Shown here one piece after another: positions 42,449 through 50,916 of a DNA stretch of 64,000 nt. A program made the translations under genes and the position numbers. The notes under the pieces were generated by a model. The model saw nothing but the letters and a program-made list of their open reading frames with translations. It ran no database searches and had not been told where the DNA came from. How positions within the stretch are numbered: position 1 is the stretch's first letter; each line of letters begins with the position of its first letter. Origin of the DNA: Prevotella sp. UBA2754 (lineage in GTDB: Bacteria; Bacteroidota; Bacteroidia; Bacteroidales; Bacteroidaceae); assembly GCA_002353295.1 (NCBI GenBank), contig DEJG01000027.1, forward strand, positions 26,934 to 90,933. Reading direction: 5' to 3'.

Positions 42449-44880
42449 GCTTCTGGAGTCATCCGATACTGATGATAAAAACTTGCAATCATAAAATTGG
42501 ATGACACAAAATTCAAATCCTCAGCTATCTCATCCACACTTTTGTCACTATTCGTCAGTAATTCTGCCACATGCTTTAACCTTAATTTCAAAGCAACAAG
42601 ACGAGGTGATTTATAGAGATTGTGCGATATCATATCAAACAATTGATTAACCTCAATCTCAGCTATCTCCGACATCTTTATTAACGATAGTTGTTGACTT
42701 TGCTGACTTTGTATATAAGGCATTAACTTCAACATCACATTCGCAAAAAAATCCAGATTCTCATCATCCTGCTCGATAATAAGTTCAGAAAAAACCGGTG
42801 CCATAGTCTCGTTTTCCATATTAGCACAAATATCGGAAAAAGCCTTTACACGATTCAATACACCACCTACGATATTGTTGCGATCGAATTTCAAGCGTGT
42901 ATTACGGTTATAAAAAACAAAATTACCTATCAATAGAGCTAAGACCAACACGCCCAGTATAGCATATACTATCGTCATACGCCACCAAGGTTCTTTAACG
43001 GTGATAATCCAAACGAAGGGTTCCACAGGCCATTCATCCGGAGACATAGAAGATTGTACTTCCACCTCATATTTACCCGGTGAAATACCGATAATCGGAT
43101 AGTGCAACATACCTTTACTATCCACTCTAGCACTCTCGTCGTTCTTAGCAAATATTTGCCATTCGTTACTGAATCCTTTTACTCTTACACGATAGTACGT
43201 CTGAACCGGTCTAAAATAATTCAATCCTGTAAAGAGCAATTCAATAGTATTTTGATCGTAATCCAAATTAATTTCGCGAGCTCGGGTTATAGCACGATCT
43301 AAAATCATTTTTCCATCGAAATCCATTCCTGGCTGAACATTACGACCATTCACCGTCAGACGAATCAGTTTGGGATAGAGTTTGATGTCTATTTTTTTAG
43401 TGGTATGAAAATTAGTTGGATTAAACTCTATCACATAGTCTTGGGACTGCATGATGATAGTCCCATCATCCAACTTCATGGCGAGTCCATTAGTAAATGT
43501 ACCTTTCGGAATATTGTCGTCCTCTCCGAAACTAACAATTTTCTCCACATGCTTATTTTCTATCATCAGGACACTGATTCCACTACTGGTGCCCACCCAT
43601 ATATTATGGTCATCATCTTCAATGATAGAATGAATCACGTCATTATCAAGTCCGTCATTAGCATTATAGATAATCGGTTCTGATTTTTTATTCTGGAATA
43701 GCCGCAATCCGGTATACGAACCTTCCCATTTCCATCCACGACTGTCATGATACATACAGTTGATACGACGAGGCAATGACTCCTGATGAGCTAGTGAGTA
43801 TCTCCAAAGCATATCACCATATACCTTGGCCTTGGAATCGTTCCAATAATATACCTTGAAAGGAGATAAATAAGGCTTTGAATAGAGCAATCCTCGTTTC
43901 TCCGTACCTATCCACATACCGCCCTGCAGATCAAAGGCGATAGTATTGACATCAGTATCAATCTGTTGATAATCGATTCTTGTCAGTTTCGGATTGTGAT
44001 TTTTTTCTCCAGTTTTCACGTTAAAGGTCCAGTAGCCAAATTGCGCAGCAACATATAGCAAGGTATCCTGAATGGCCATATTGTTCAGATGATAGGGCAG
44101 CTCCATAATAATATTGGCCTCGCCTGACTGAGCATTAATATGCATCAACACAGATTCCTTTTCACCGTTTCGAATCTGATAAAATCCTCTCGCATCAGGT
44201 AGGAGCACTGACGACTTATTATATTTGGCTGCCTTTACGGCATTAAATGCTGTTTTGATATAGATTAACGAACCAGTCTCATGGTCAAAAGCCTCCACAC
44301 TAGAGTCGTCGTAAAAGAGCAACATTAGTTTGTCTTCTGATGTACCTACATCCTGCAATGATTTTCCTTTGCGTATAGGATAGGACTTCTTCGTCTTACA
44401 ATTATATAACTTGTCACCTGACAAAATCAACACACATCCATCATTATCTACAAATAAATCTTCTGCTTTTCCTGTGAATCCCAAATCCTTGAGCACACCT
44501 TTTACGTCATGAACAAATTGCTCTGTCAATAAATTGACACATGTAACTTGATATTTATCTTTCACCCAAAGATGATGTTGTTTATCAAAATACAAATGAT
44601 AATGCCCCTGATACTTTGGCAATTCGTACACATCTTGCGACATCGGATCGATGTGTTCGAAAGAAGAACCATTATAGAAATTGATGTGCCCGATGGAACA
44701 AATGACCATTCGCCCAGTCTTCGTACATATGATGACCTGAGCACCATTATCTGCCAATCCGTCTGTAGAGTCAAAAACCCTAAACAATCTGCCAGATTCG
44801 TTATATGCATATAAAGGCATAGCCGTCAGTAGTAATACAGACAACAACCAATTCCACCCTACATGCCATTTTTCTATCAT
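42424..44880 (-). CDS. Transmembrane propeller/AraC regulator without kinase domains
   Basis: An 818-residue regulator. After a signal-anchor (LLSVLLLTAMPLYA) come two-component-regulator propeller repeats (for example VIHSIIEDDDHNIWVGTSSGISVL), then a Y_Y_Y domain (~540-630), one membrane helix near 637-660, and ~155 cytoplasmic residues ending in an AraC-type helix-turn-helix (LKLRLKHVAELLTNSDKSVDEIAEDLNFVS). Hybrid two-component sensors of Bacteroidota have histidine kinase and receiver domains between the helix and the AraC part; here they are absent, so this looks like a one-protein sensor and DNA binder. A perfect inverted repeat flanks its promoter. Confidence 0.85.
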   Translation of the reverse strand: MIEKWHVGWNWLLSVLLLTAMPLYAYNESGRLFRVFDSTDGLADNGAQVIICTKTGRMVICSIGHINFYNGSSFEHIDPMSQDVYELPKYQGHYHLYFDKQHHLWVKDKYQVTCVNLLTEQFVHDVKGVLKDLGFTGKAEDLFVDNDGCVLILSGDKLYNCKTKKSYPIRKGKSLQDVGTSEDKLMLLFYDDSSVEAFDHETGSLIYIKTAFNAVKAAKYNKSSVLLPDARGFYQIRNGEKESVLMHINAQSGEANIIMELPYHLNNMAIQDTLLYVAAQFGYWTFNVKTGEKNHNPKLTRIDYQQIDTDVNTIAFDLQGGMWIGTEKRGLLYSKPYLSPFKVYYWNDSKAKVYGDMLWRYSLAHQESLPRRINCMYHDSRGWKWEGSYTGLRLFQNKKSEPIIYNANDGLDNDVIHSIIEDDDHNIWVGTSSGISVLMIENKHVEKIVSFGEDDNIPKGTFTNGLAMKLDDGTIIMQSQDYVIEFNPTNFHTTKKIDIKLYPKLIRLTVNGRNVQPGMDFDGKMILDRAITRAREINLDYDQNTIELLFTGLNYFRPVQTYYRVRVKGFSNEWQIFAKNDESARVDSKGMLHYPIIGISPGKYEVEVQSSMSPDEWPVEPFVWIITVKEPWWRMTIVYAILGVLVLALLIGNFVFYNRNTRLKFDRNNIVGGVLNRVKAFSDICANMENETMAPVFSELIIEQDDENLDFFANVMLKLMPYIQSQQSQQLSLIKMSEIAEIEVNQLFDMISHNLYKSPRLVALKLRLKHVAELLTNSDKSVDEIAEDLNFVSSNFMIASFYHQYRMTPEAYRASNPR

Positions 44881-44898
44881 TAATCTACTAGATCAGCA

Positions 44899-44942
44899 TT
44901 GGTAATTTCTGCAAAGGTAAAGAAAAAGATTTAATTACCAAA
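44899..44942 (-). promoter_or_regulatory. Promoter inside a perfect inverted repeat
   Basis: Minus-strand promoter TTTG (44939-44942), 19 bases, TACCTTTG (44912-44919). The 9-base half-sites TTGGTAATT (44899-44907) and AATTACCAA (44933-44941) are perfect inverted copies 25 bases apart; one covers the -33 element, the other the expected transcription start. It looks like an autoregulatory operator. Confidence 0.6.
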
Positions 44943-44992
44943 CTTTTTGGACTAAAACTATCTTTTGTTAGAAATATTTTCTAAAAATGCAA

Positions 44993-45610
44993 TCATTTCT
45001 TGACATCATCCAATATCTTGACACCTTTGGCTGTACAAAAACCGCGGAAAGGTACAAGCATCAAATTTGAAAGTAGTTCCTCATACGGATACTGCGTATA
45101 AAGTCCTTCACAAGCCACATACTTTCCAATAGAATCAAACATTTTCCCTATCAGCTCATAGTTTACATCACTCCGGAAATAACCTTCTATTACTCCACGC
45201 TGCATAAACGAAATAAACAGATGATGCGATTTTTGGTGAACATCATCAAGGTATTTCATCACTTGTGGATAGAAACGTAAGTCTTCATAAAACCGATAAT
45301 TGATGCTTTGGTAGTCTTCCACCTTCTGGCGGTATACTTCCATTACGACCTCCATTACATTATGCGTTTCAGAAAAATCTACCATAAAGGCCTGCCGCTT
45401 CTCAAACCCCATCTTGACACTTTCAAAAAGTAAAGATTCTTTGTCACCAAATATCTCATAAACGGTACGCTTGGATATAGATAGTGATGTAGCAATATCA
45501 TCCATCTTCACGGCTTTGACACCTCGAGCGAGGAATGCTTTTGTTGCTGCTTCCACAATCTTTTCTTTTAAAGATAGTCTATAGGTATTCAAATCTTTTA
45601 TTTCTTGCAT
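44993..45610 (-). CDS. TetR-family transcriptional regulator
   Basis: A 205-residue TetR-type repressor. The N-terminal helix-turn-helix is clear (IVEAATKAFLARGVKAVKMDDIATSLSISKRTVYEIFGDKESLLFES, residues ~16-60); the remainder is the variable helical ligand and dimer domain. It is transcribed away from maeB, and the two genes share a divergent promoter region. The target is unknown; the neighbouring malic enzyme and propeller regulator are candidates. Confidence 0.88.
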   Translation of the reverse strand: MQEIKDLNTYRLSLKEKIVEAATKAFLARGVKAVKMDDIATSLSISKRTVYEIFGDKESLLFESVKMGFEKRQAFMVDFSETHNVMEVVMEVYRQKVEDYQSINYRFYEDLRFYPQVMKYLDDVHQKSHHLFISFMQRGVIEGYFRSDVNYELIGKMFDSIGKYVACEGLYTQYPYEELLSNLMLVPFRGFCTAKGVKILDDVKK

Positions 45611-45628
45611 AAGTTATCAATTTGCAGG

Positions 45629-45687
45629 CAAAGTTACTAAAATATATAAAAAAAAAGCAGTTTTTCCATGAGTTTTTTGTAACTTTG
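45629..45687. promoter_or_regulatory. Divergent tetR/maeB promoter region
   Basis: TAACTTTG occurs on the minus strand (45629-45636, for tetR) and on the plus strand (45680-45687, for maeB). With neighbouring bases the two copies form a perfect 10-base inverted repeat GCAAAGTTAC/GTAACTTTGC. This is most simply two identical -7 boxes, though a TetR dimer could also use the symmetry. Confidence 0.45.
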
Positions 45688-45731
45688 CGAGGAAAATGGA
45701 AAAGTAAAACATAATAATACACAATTTTTAT

Positions 45732-48038
45732 ATGGTTAAAATTTCAAAAGAGGCTGCGCTCGAATATCACGAGGCAGGCCGTCCTGGTAAAATCGAAGTA
45801 AAGCCCACCAAGGCTTACAGAACACAAACCGATCTCTCTTTAGCTTACTCTCCTGGTGTTGCCTACCCCTGTCTGGAAATCCAGCAGAACCCTGACGACG
45901 CCTATAAATATACGGACAAGGGCAATCTCGTGGCTGTTATCTCCAACGGCACGGCAGTGCTCGGTCTGGGCGACATCGGTGCCATGAGCGGCAAACCAGT
46001 GATGGAGGGCAAGGGCTTGCTCTTCAAGATTTACGGCGGTATTGATGTGTTCGACATTGAGGTCAACGAGAAAGACCCTGAGAAGTTCTGTGAGGCAGTG
46101 GAGAAGATTGCTCCTACCTTCGGCGGTATCAACCTCGAGGACATCAAGGCTCCTGAGTGCTTCTACATCGAAGACCGCCTGAAGCGCACGCTCGACATCC
46201 CCGTCATGCACGACGACCAGCACGGCACAGCCATCATCTCGGCTGCTGGTCTGAAGAATGCCTTGGAGGTGAACGGCAAGGACATTTCCAAAGTGAAGAT
46301 TGTGGTGAACGGTGCTGGTGCCGCAGCCATATCGTGCACCAAACTTTATATGGCTATCGGTGCACAGAAGGAGAACATAGTCATGCTCGACTCCAAGGGT
46401 GTCATCAGTCTAGACCGTCAGGATCTGAACGAACAGAAGCGTTTCTTCGCTACCAGTCGCACCGACATTCACACATTGGCTGAGGCTGTCAATGGGGCTG
46501 ATGTTTTCGTAGGCTTGTCGAAGGGTAACGTACTGACTAAAGATATGGTGAAGACTATGGCCAAAGATCCCGTCATCTTCGCACTGGCTAACCCCGTGCC
46601 CGAAATCAGCTACGAGGACGCCATGGAGGCTCGCCCTGACACGCTGATGTCAACCGGTCGTACCGACTATCCCAACCAGATTAACAACGTCATCGGATTC
46701 CCCTACATCTTCCGCGGTGCGCTCGACGTTCACGCCACAGCCATCAACGAGGAGATGAAGCTGGCTGCCGTCCACGCCATTGCCGATTTGGCCAAGCAGC
46801 CCGTGCCCGATGTGGTGAACGATGTATATAAGGTGAACAACCTGAGCTTCGGTCGCCAATACTTCATCCCGAAACCTGTTGACCCACGTCTCATCACCGA
46901 GGTGAGCGCCGCCGTTGCTAAGGCTGCCATCGACAGCGGTGTGGCTCGCAAGAAGATTGAGAACTGGGACGAGTATAAGAATTCGCTCAGCGTACTGCTG
47001 GGACAGGAGACGAAGCTCACGCAGAAACTCTATGCTACGGCTGCTGCCCATCCGCAGCGCGTGGTCTTTGCCGAGGCGGTGCACCCCACCATGCTGAAGG
47101 CTGCCGCACAGGCAAAGGCTGAAGGCATCTGCCACCCCATTCTGCTGGGCAACGACGAGGTCATCAACAAAATGGCGAAACAGCTCGACCTGAACATCGA
47201 GGGCATCGAGATTGTGAATCTGCGTCATCCCGACGAGCGCGAGCGCCGTGAGCGTTACGCCCAGATACTGACCAACAAGCGTCAGCGCGAGGGCTACACC
47301 TTCCAGGAGGCCAACGACAAGATGTTCGAGCGCAACTACTTCGGTATGATGATGGTCGAGACGGGCGACGCCGACGCTTTCATCACGGGTCTCTACACCA
47401 AGTATTCGAATACCGTCAAGGTAGTCAAGGAGGTGATTGGCATCCGTCCTGAATACAAGCACTTCGGAGCCATGCACATCATCAATTCGCAGAAGGGAAC
47501 CCTCTATATCGCCGACACACTGGTCAACGAGAATCCCGATACCGACACGCTGGTGGATATCGCCAAACTGGCCGCCACGAGCGTACGCTTCTTCAACGAG
47601 AAGCCCGTCATCTCCATGATTTCGCACTCCAACTTCGGCAGCTCCACCAGCGACGGAGCCCAGAAGGTGCGCCGTGCCAACGAAATCATGCAGGCTCAGT
47701 ATCCGGATCTCGCCATCGACGGTGAAATGCAGCTGGGCTTTGCCCTCGACCGTGAACTGCGCGACGAGCAGTACTCCTTCACCCGACTCAAGGGCAAGGA
47801 CGTCAACACGCTGGTGTTCCCCAACCTCACGTCCGCGCGTTCCTCTTATAAAATGTTGCAGATGCTCGATGCCGATGTCGAAATCATCGGCCCGATTCAG
47901 ATGGGACTCAACAAGCCTATCCACTTCATCGACTTCGGTGCTTCCGTTCGTGACGTTGTTAATATTGTCGCCGTTGCAACTATCGATGCTTATGTCGACA
48001 AGGTGAAGAGTCGTATTAATGCAAGCAAAAATCAATAA
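45732..48038 (+). CDS. maeB: NADP-dependent malic enzyme with phosphotransacetylase-like domain
   Basis: A 768-residue MaeB. Residues 1-~430 are the malic enzyme, converting malate to pyruvate and CO2 with NADP reduction: YSPGVAYPCLEI, GDIGAMSGKPVMEGK, HDDQHGTAIISAAG and VVNGAGAAAISC. Residues ~440-768 are the phosphotransacetylase-like domain (VVFAEAVHPTMLKAAAQA...), usually regulatory and binding acetyl-CoA. The second half is richer in G and C at third codon positions than its neighbours, which creates a 497-codon open frame on the opposite strand. guaA follows after 24 bases. Confidence 0.95.
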   Translation: MVKISKEAALEYHEAGRPGKIEVKPTKAYRTQTDLSLAYSPGVAYPCLEIQQNPDDAYKYTDKGNLVAVISNGTAVLGLGDIGAMSGKPVMEGKGLLFKIYGGIDVFDIEVNEKDPEKFCEAVEKIAPTFGGINLEDIKAPECFYIEDRLKRTLDIPVMHDDQHGTAIISAAGLKNALEVNGKDISKVKIVVNGAGAAAISCTKLYMAIGAQKENIVMLDSKGVISLDRQDLNEQKRFFATSRTDIHTLAEAVNGADVFVGLSKGNVLTKDMVKTMAKDPVIFALANPVPEISYEDAMEARPDTLMSTGRTDYPNQINNVIGFPYIFRGALDVHATAINEEMKLAAVHAIADLAKQPVPDVVNDVYKVNNLSFGRQYFIPKPVDPRLITEVSAAVAKAAIDSGVARKKIENWDEYKNSLSVLLGQETKLTQKLYATAAAHPQRVVFAEAVHPTMLKAAAQAKAEGICHPILLGNDEVINKMAKQLDLNIEGIEIVNLRHPDERERRERYAQILTNKRQREGYTFQEANDKMFERNYFGMMMVETGDADAFITGLYTKYSNTVKVVKEVIGIRPEYKHFGAMHIINSQKGTLYIADTLVNENPDTDTLVDIAKLAATSVRFFNEKPVISMISHSNFGSSTSDGAQKVRRANEIMQAQYPDLAIDGEMQLGFALDRELRDEQYSFTRLKGKDVNTLVFPNLTSARSSYKMLQMLDADVEIIGPIQMGLNKPIHFIDFGASVRDVVNIVAVATIDAYVDKVKSRINASKNQ

Positions 48039-48062
48039 TCCAATTAAAACAGACAGAATTAT

Positions 48063-49046
48063 ATGGCAACAGGAAATGTAAGACCAGAGTCTATGGAGCG
48101 CATTACGACTCCTGCTTTGGCACAGAATTTCATTGAGGAACAAGTTCAGAAACTAAGAGAACAGATTGGCGACAAGAAAGTACTATTGGCTCTCTCTGGT
48201 GGTGTTGATTCATCGGTAGTGGCGGCATTACTGATTAAGGCCGTTGGCCGTCAATTGGTATCTGTCCATGTAAATCATGGCCTTTTGCGCAAAGGCGAAC
48301 CCGAACAGGTCGTGCGCGTATTTCGTGATGAATTAAACGCCAACTTAGTGTATGTCGACGCTACAGACCGTTTCCTGGAAAAACTGGCTGGTGTAGCTGA
48401 TCCAGAACAGAAGCGCAAGATTATCGGTGCTGAATTTATCCGTGTGTTCGAAGAGGAAGCCCGCAAGTTGGAAGGCATCAGCTTTTTAGCACAGGGCACC
48501 ATCTATCCTGATATCGTAGAGTCTGGTCCTGTAAAGTCACACCATAATGTTGGTGGTCTGCCCGAAGATATGCAGTTCGAACTCGTCGAGCCCATCAAGT
48601 TGCTCTTTAAGGACGAAGTTCGCATTGTAGGTAAGGAACTGGGGTTACCTGATAATATGGTTTTCCGTCAGCCATTCCCGGGTCCTGGTTTAGGTGTACG
48701 CTGCACAGGAGCTATTACACGTGACCGTTTGGAGGCATTACGTGAGAGCGATGCTATTCTACGTGAAGAATTTTCAAATAATGGTTTGGAAGGCAAGGTG
48801 TGGCAGTATTTCACCATTGTACCTGACTACAAGTCTACAGGCGTAAAGGACAACAAACGCAGCTGGGATTGGCCTGTCATCATCCGTGCCGTCAATACGC
48901 GTGATGCTATGACAGCCACCATCGAAGAGATTCCCTACCCACTATTGCACCACATTACCCAGCGCATTATCACTGAAGTTCCTGGTGTGAATCGGGTCCT
49001 CTACGATCTAACTCCGAAACCCACTGGTACAATTGAGTGGGAATAA
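48063..49046 (+). CDS. guaA: GMP synthase, ATP pyrophosphatase part only
   Basis: A 327-residue protein with the ATP-PPase domain (P-loop LLALSGGVDSSVVAALL near residues 40-56) and the GMP-synthase dimerisation domain (QPFPGPGLGVRCTGAITRDRL; PVIIRAVNTRDAMTA; the end YDLTPKPTGTIEWE). These aminate XMP to GMP. The ~190-residue glutamine amidotransferase domain that starts most bacterial GuaA proteins is absent: the protein begins in the linker (ALAQNFIEEQVQKLREQIGD). This is the split arrangement known from archaea. Either a separate glutaminase supplies ammonia, or free ammonia is used, or this is a second guaA. Confidence 0.88.
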   Translation: MATGNVRPESMERITTPALAQNFIEEQVQKLREQIGDKKVLLALSGGVDSSVVAALLIKAVGRQLVSVHVNHGLLRKGEPEQVVRVFRDELNANLVYVDATDRFLEKLAGVADPEQKRKIIGAEFIRVFEEEARKLEGISFLAQGTIYPDIVESGPVKSHHNVGGLPEDMQFELVEPIKLLFKDEVRIVGKELGLPDNMVFRQPFPGPGLGVRCTGAITRDRLEALRESDAILREEFSNNGLEGKVWQYFTIVPDYKSTGVKDNKRSWDWPVIIRAVNTRDAMTATIEEIPYPLLHHITQRIITEVPGVNRVLYDLTPKPTGTIEWE

Positions 49047-49057
49047 ACTATCTTTAT

Positions 49058-49097
49058 CGGGCAAAGATGACAAAACAACAAATCTATGCCCGTTTCT
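49058..49097 (+). terminator. Hairpin after guaA
   Basis: CGGGCA and AGAT pair with ATCT and TGCCCG (49058-49092, loop of about 12) and are followed by TTTCTTT. It lies directly after the guaA stop. Confidence 0.55.
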
Positions 49098-49104
49098 TTA
49101 ATTT

Positions 49105-49560
49105 ATGAACAAAAAGATTAAAACCTATATTCAGACTTTCGACAGTCTAACAAATCATGAACTTTATAAGATCCTGAAGGCAAGGGCGGCAGTTTTTATC
49201 GTGGAACAAAACTGCCCTTATCAGGACCTCGATGACATAGATTTTAGATCTACACACATCACAATTTTCTGTGGTCAAGAGATTGTCGCTTATTCCAGAG
49301 TTTTTAAAGATAATGATCATGATCTCTGGCATATTGGGCGTGTTCTGACAATCCAACGAAACAAGCACTATGGTCTTCAGATAATGAATGAGTCCATAGA
49401 GGTTGCTAAAAGATTAGGTGCAAAAACGATAGAGCTAGAAGCACAATGTTATGCCATTCCATTCTATGAGAAAGTTGGTTTCAAAATAAATTCAGATGAG
49501 TTCATACTCGATGGTATACCCCATAAACGAATGAGATTACAATTGCTTTCGTCAATTTGA
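49105..49560 (+). CDS. elaA: ElaA-type GNAT acetyltransferase
   Basis: A 151-residue GNAT protein of the ElaA group: LYKILKARAAVFIVEQNCPYQDLDDID near residues 19-46, the IGRVLTIQRNKHYGLQIMNESI acetyl-CoA-binding segment, and IELEAQCYAIPFYEKVGFK. The acetyl acceptor is unknown. The remnant of a MATE transporter gene begins 4 bases after its stop. Confidence 0.85.
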   Translation: MNKKIKTYIQTFDSLTNHELYKILKARAAVFIVEQNCPYQDLDDIDFRSTHITIFCGQEIVAYSRVFKDNDHDLWHIGRVLTIQRNKHYGLQIMNESIEVAKRLGAKTIELEAQCYAIPFYEKVGFKINSDEFILDGIPHKRMRLQLLSSI

Positions 49561-49563
49561 GTT

Positions 49564-49781
49564 ATGGCAGAACACTCGTTAAAACACCAATTGAAAGTAC
49601 TTACAGTCCCTGTTTTTATCGAATTAGCACTCGTCATGATGCTAGGTGCCGTGGATACAGTGATGCTCAGTCGATACAGTGATGCATGTGGATAGCCTTT
49701 GCCCTCGATGAAAACATACGTGGCATCATTCTCATACGTCGTTGGCGTTCAGGAAAGTGGCGAACGAAAGGACTCACATAA
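49564..49781 (+). pseudogene. MATE-family efflux pump, internally deleted remnant
   Basis: The first 43 codons (49564-49692, stop at 49693) match the start of a MATE multidrug exporter: LKVLTVPVFIELALVMMLGAVDTVMLSRYSD. Immediately afterwards, in another frame (49695-49781), comes a sequence like the MATE C-terminus: AFALDENIRGIILIRRWRSGKW and a stop. About 380 codons in between are missing. The two ends, in the right order and joined near 49694, show that one internal deletion destroyed the gene. The fragments would not make a working transporter. Confidence 0.8.
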
Positions 49782-49826
49782 GCATAACGTTTATACTATC
49801 TTTTTATTATTTATAGGCACAAAGCT

Positions 49827-49856
49827 GTCAAGATTGACAAAAAAACAGTAACTTCG
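49827..49856 (+). promoter_or_regulatory. Promoter-like box of the carbonic anhydrase gene
   Basis: GTCAAGATTG, 12 bases, TAACTTCG. The same arrangement recurs at 52238 and 56752. It lies 27 bases before the start codon of the carbonic anhydrase gene. The TTTG -33 element is not present at its usual position. Confidence 0.45.
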
Positions 49857-49883
49857 CACATAATTTTTATAGTATTTTGCGAT

Positions 49884-50429
49884 ATGATAGACCAAATAAT
49901 TGAATATAACAAGACTTTTGCAAACACTAAAGGGTACGAAAAGTATTTGACAGATAAATACCCTGACAAGAAATTGGCGGTGTTGTCGTGTATGGATACT
50001 CGATTGACAGAATTGTTGCCAGCAGCCCTCGGTTTGAAAAATGGCGATGCCAAAATTGTCAAAAACGCTGGAGGTTTAGTAATTTCTGCTTTCGACTCGG
50101 CTATGCGCAGTCTGATAGTTGCCATTTACGAGTTGGGAGTAGAGGAAATCATGGTTGTAGCTCACTCTCATTGCGGTGCCTGCCACATGAGTTATGACCA
50201 CTTCCACCACCAGATGATAGCCCGTGGCGTAACAGACGAAACACTCGACACCATACGTAAATGTGGTATCAACCTAAACCACTGGCTGGAGGGGTTTAAA
50301 GACACACCAGAATCCGTTCGCAAAACCGTCAATACGATTAAGACTCATCCACTTGTCCCAAAGGATGTCGTTATTCGTGGATTTATTATTGATTCTGAAA
50401 CAGGAGCTTTGGAGGAGATAAACTGCTGA
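49884..50429 (+). CDS. Beta-carbonic anhydrase
   Basis: A 181-residue zinc enzyme that interconverts CO2 and bicarbonate. The zinc ligands are in VLSCMDTRL (CxDxR, near residue 36) and VVAHSHCGACHMS (HxxC, near residue 92), with KIVKNAGGLV between them. The short form without a long C-terminal helix resembles the Rv1284-like beta class. Its stop overlaps the start of the DUF4250 gene by one base (TGATG). Confidence 0.93.
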   Translation: MIDQIIEYNKTFANTKGYEKYLTDKYPDKKLAVLSCMDTRLTELLPAALGLKNGDAKIVKNAGGLVISAFDSAMRSLIVAIYELGVEEIMVVAHSHCGACHMSYDHFHHQMIARGVTDETLDTIRKCGINLNHWLEGFKDTPESVRKTVNTIKTHPLVPKDVVIRGFIIDSETGALEEINC

Positions 50430-50629
50430 TGGATTACTTACCTAAAGAACCTGCCATTTTGGTATCGAGCGTCAATATGCTTCTAAGAGACGAAGAGTTT
50501 GACACCCTTGAGTCACTTTGTTTTGCTTTCAATAAAGAACCGAAAGAGATAAAAGACTATCTATTTAGAAATGGATTTGTCTGGAGTGAACAACAGAAAC
50601 AATTCCGACCAATAGGCTTTGACACATAA
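50429..50629 (+). CDS. DUF4250 small protein
   Basis: A 66-residue protein with LPKEPAILVSSVNMLLRDEEFDTLESLC at the start, the DUF4250 pattern found in Bacteroidota and Firmicutes; the function is unknown. The predicted fold is helical and small. It overlaps the carbonic anhydrase gene by one base and the next gene by one base (TAATG), so all three are translated together. Confidence 0.8.
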   Translation: MDYLPKEPAILVSSVNMLLRDEEFDTLESLCFAFNKEPKEIKDYLFRNGFVWSEQQKQFRPIGFDT

Positions 50630-50871
50630 TGACAAAAGACAGTATTGAAACGGCATACAGTTTTCTGCATCAGAAATTGAACATATATACCCATTCTCGA
50701 CTTATCTGGCAGAAGGAAGATATAGAGTATGCTGTCGCATCTTATGTTGATAGCATGAGTCAAGAACTATACGACAACATTTCTGATAAAACGGCTGACT
50801 TCCTTAAAGACCACCAAAGATTTCTTGAAGATATTATACAGGCAGTAGAACGATTAGAAGCCATGCTCTGA
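50629..50871 (+). CDS. Hypothetical small helical protein
   Basis: An 80-residue protein without recognisable family. It is mostly helical and carries no signal or membrane segment; the end (DFLKDHQRFLEDIIQAVERLEAML) could form a coiled coil. The one-base overlap with the DUF4250 gene supports translation. It is the last gene before a converging HAD gene 45 bases away. Confidence 0.65.
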   Translation: MTKDSIETAYSFLHQKLNIYTHSRLIWQKEDIEYAVASYVDSMSQELYDNISDKTADFLKDHQRFLEDIIQAVERLEAML

Positions 50872-50916
50872 ACGATTCATAGCTCGAGCATAATAGTTCT
50901 GTTTTTGCCTTCAGGA

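Noticed and set aside
45628..45688. A TetR operator formed by GCAAAGTTAC/GTAACTTTGC.
   Set aside because: The symmetry is fully explained by two identical -7 boxes facing apart, and the arms are 41 bases apart, too far for one TetR dimer. Kept only as divergent promoters.
46650..48143. A 497-codon open frame on the minus strand across maeB.
   Set aside because: It mirrors the maeB frame, has no family-like motifs and follows from the high third-position GC of maeB codons. The plus-strand MaeB sequence is conserved throughout.
50860..50916. A terminator between the 80-residue protein and the Cof-type HAD gene (ATGCTC/GAGCAT).
   Set aside because: The stem is only six pairs with a loop of about 17 bases and it begins inside the coding region. 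Too weak to list.
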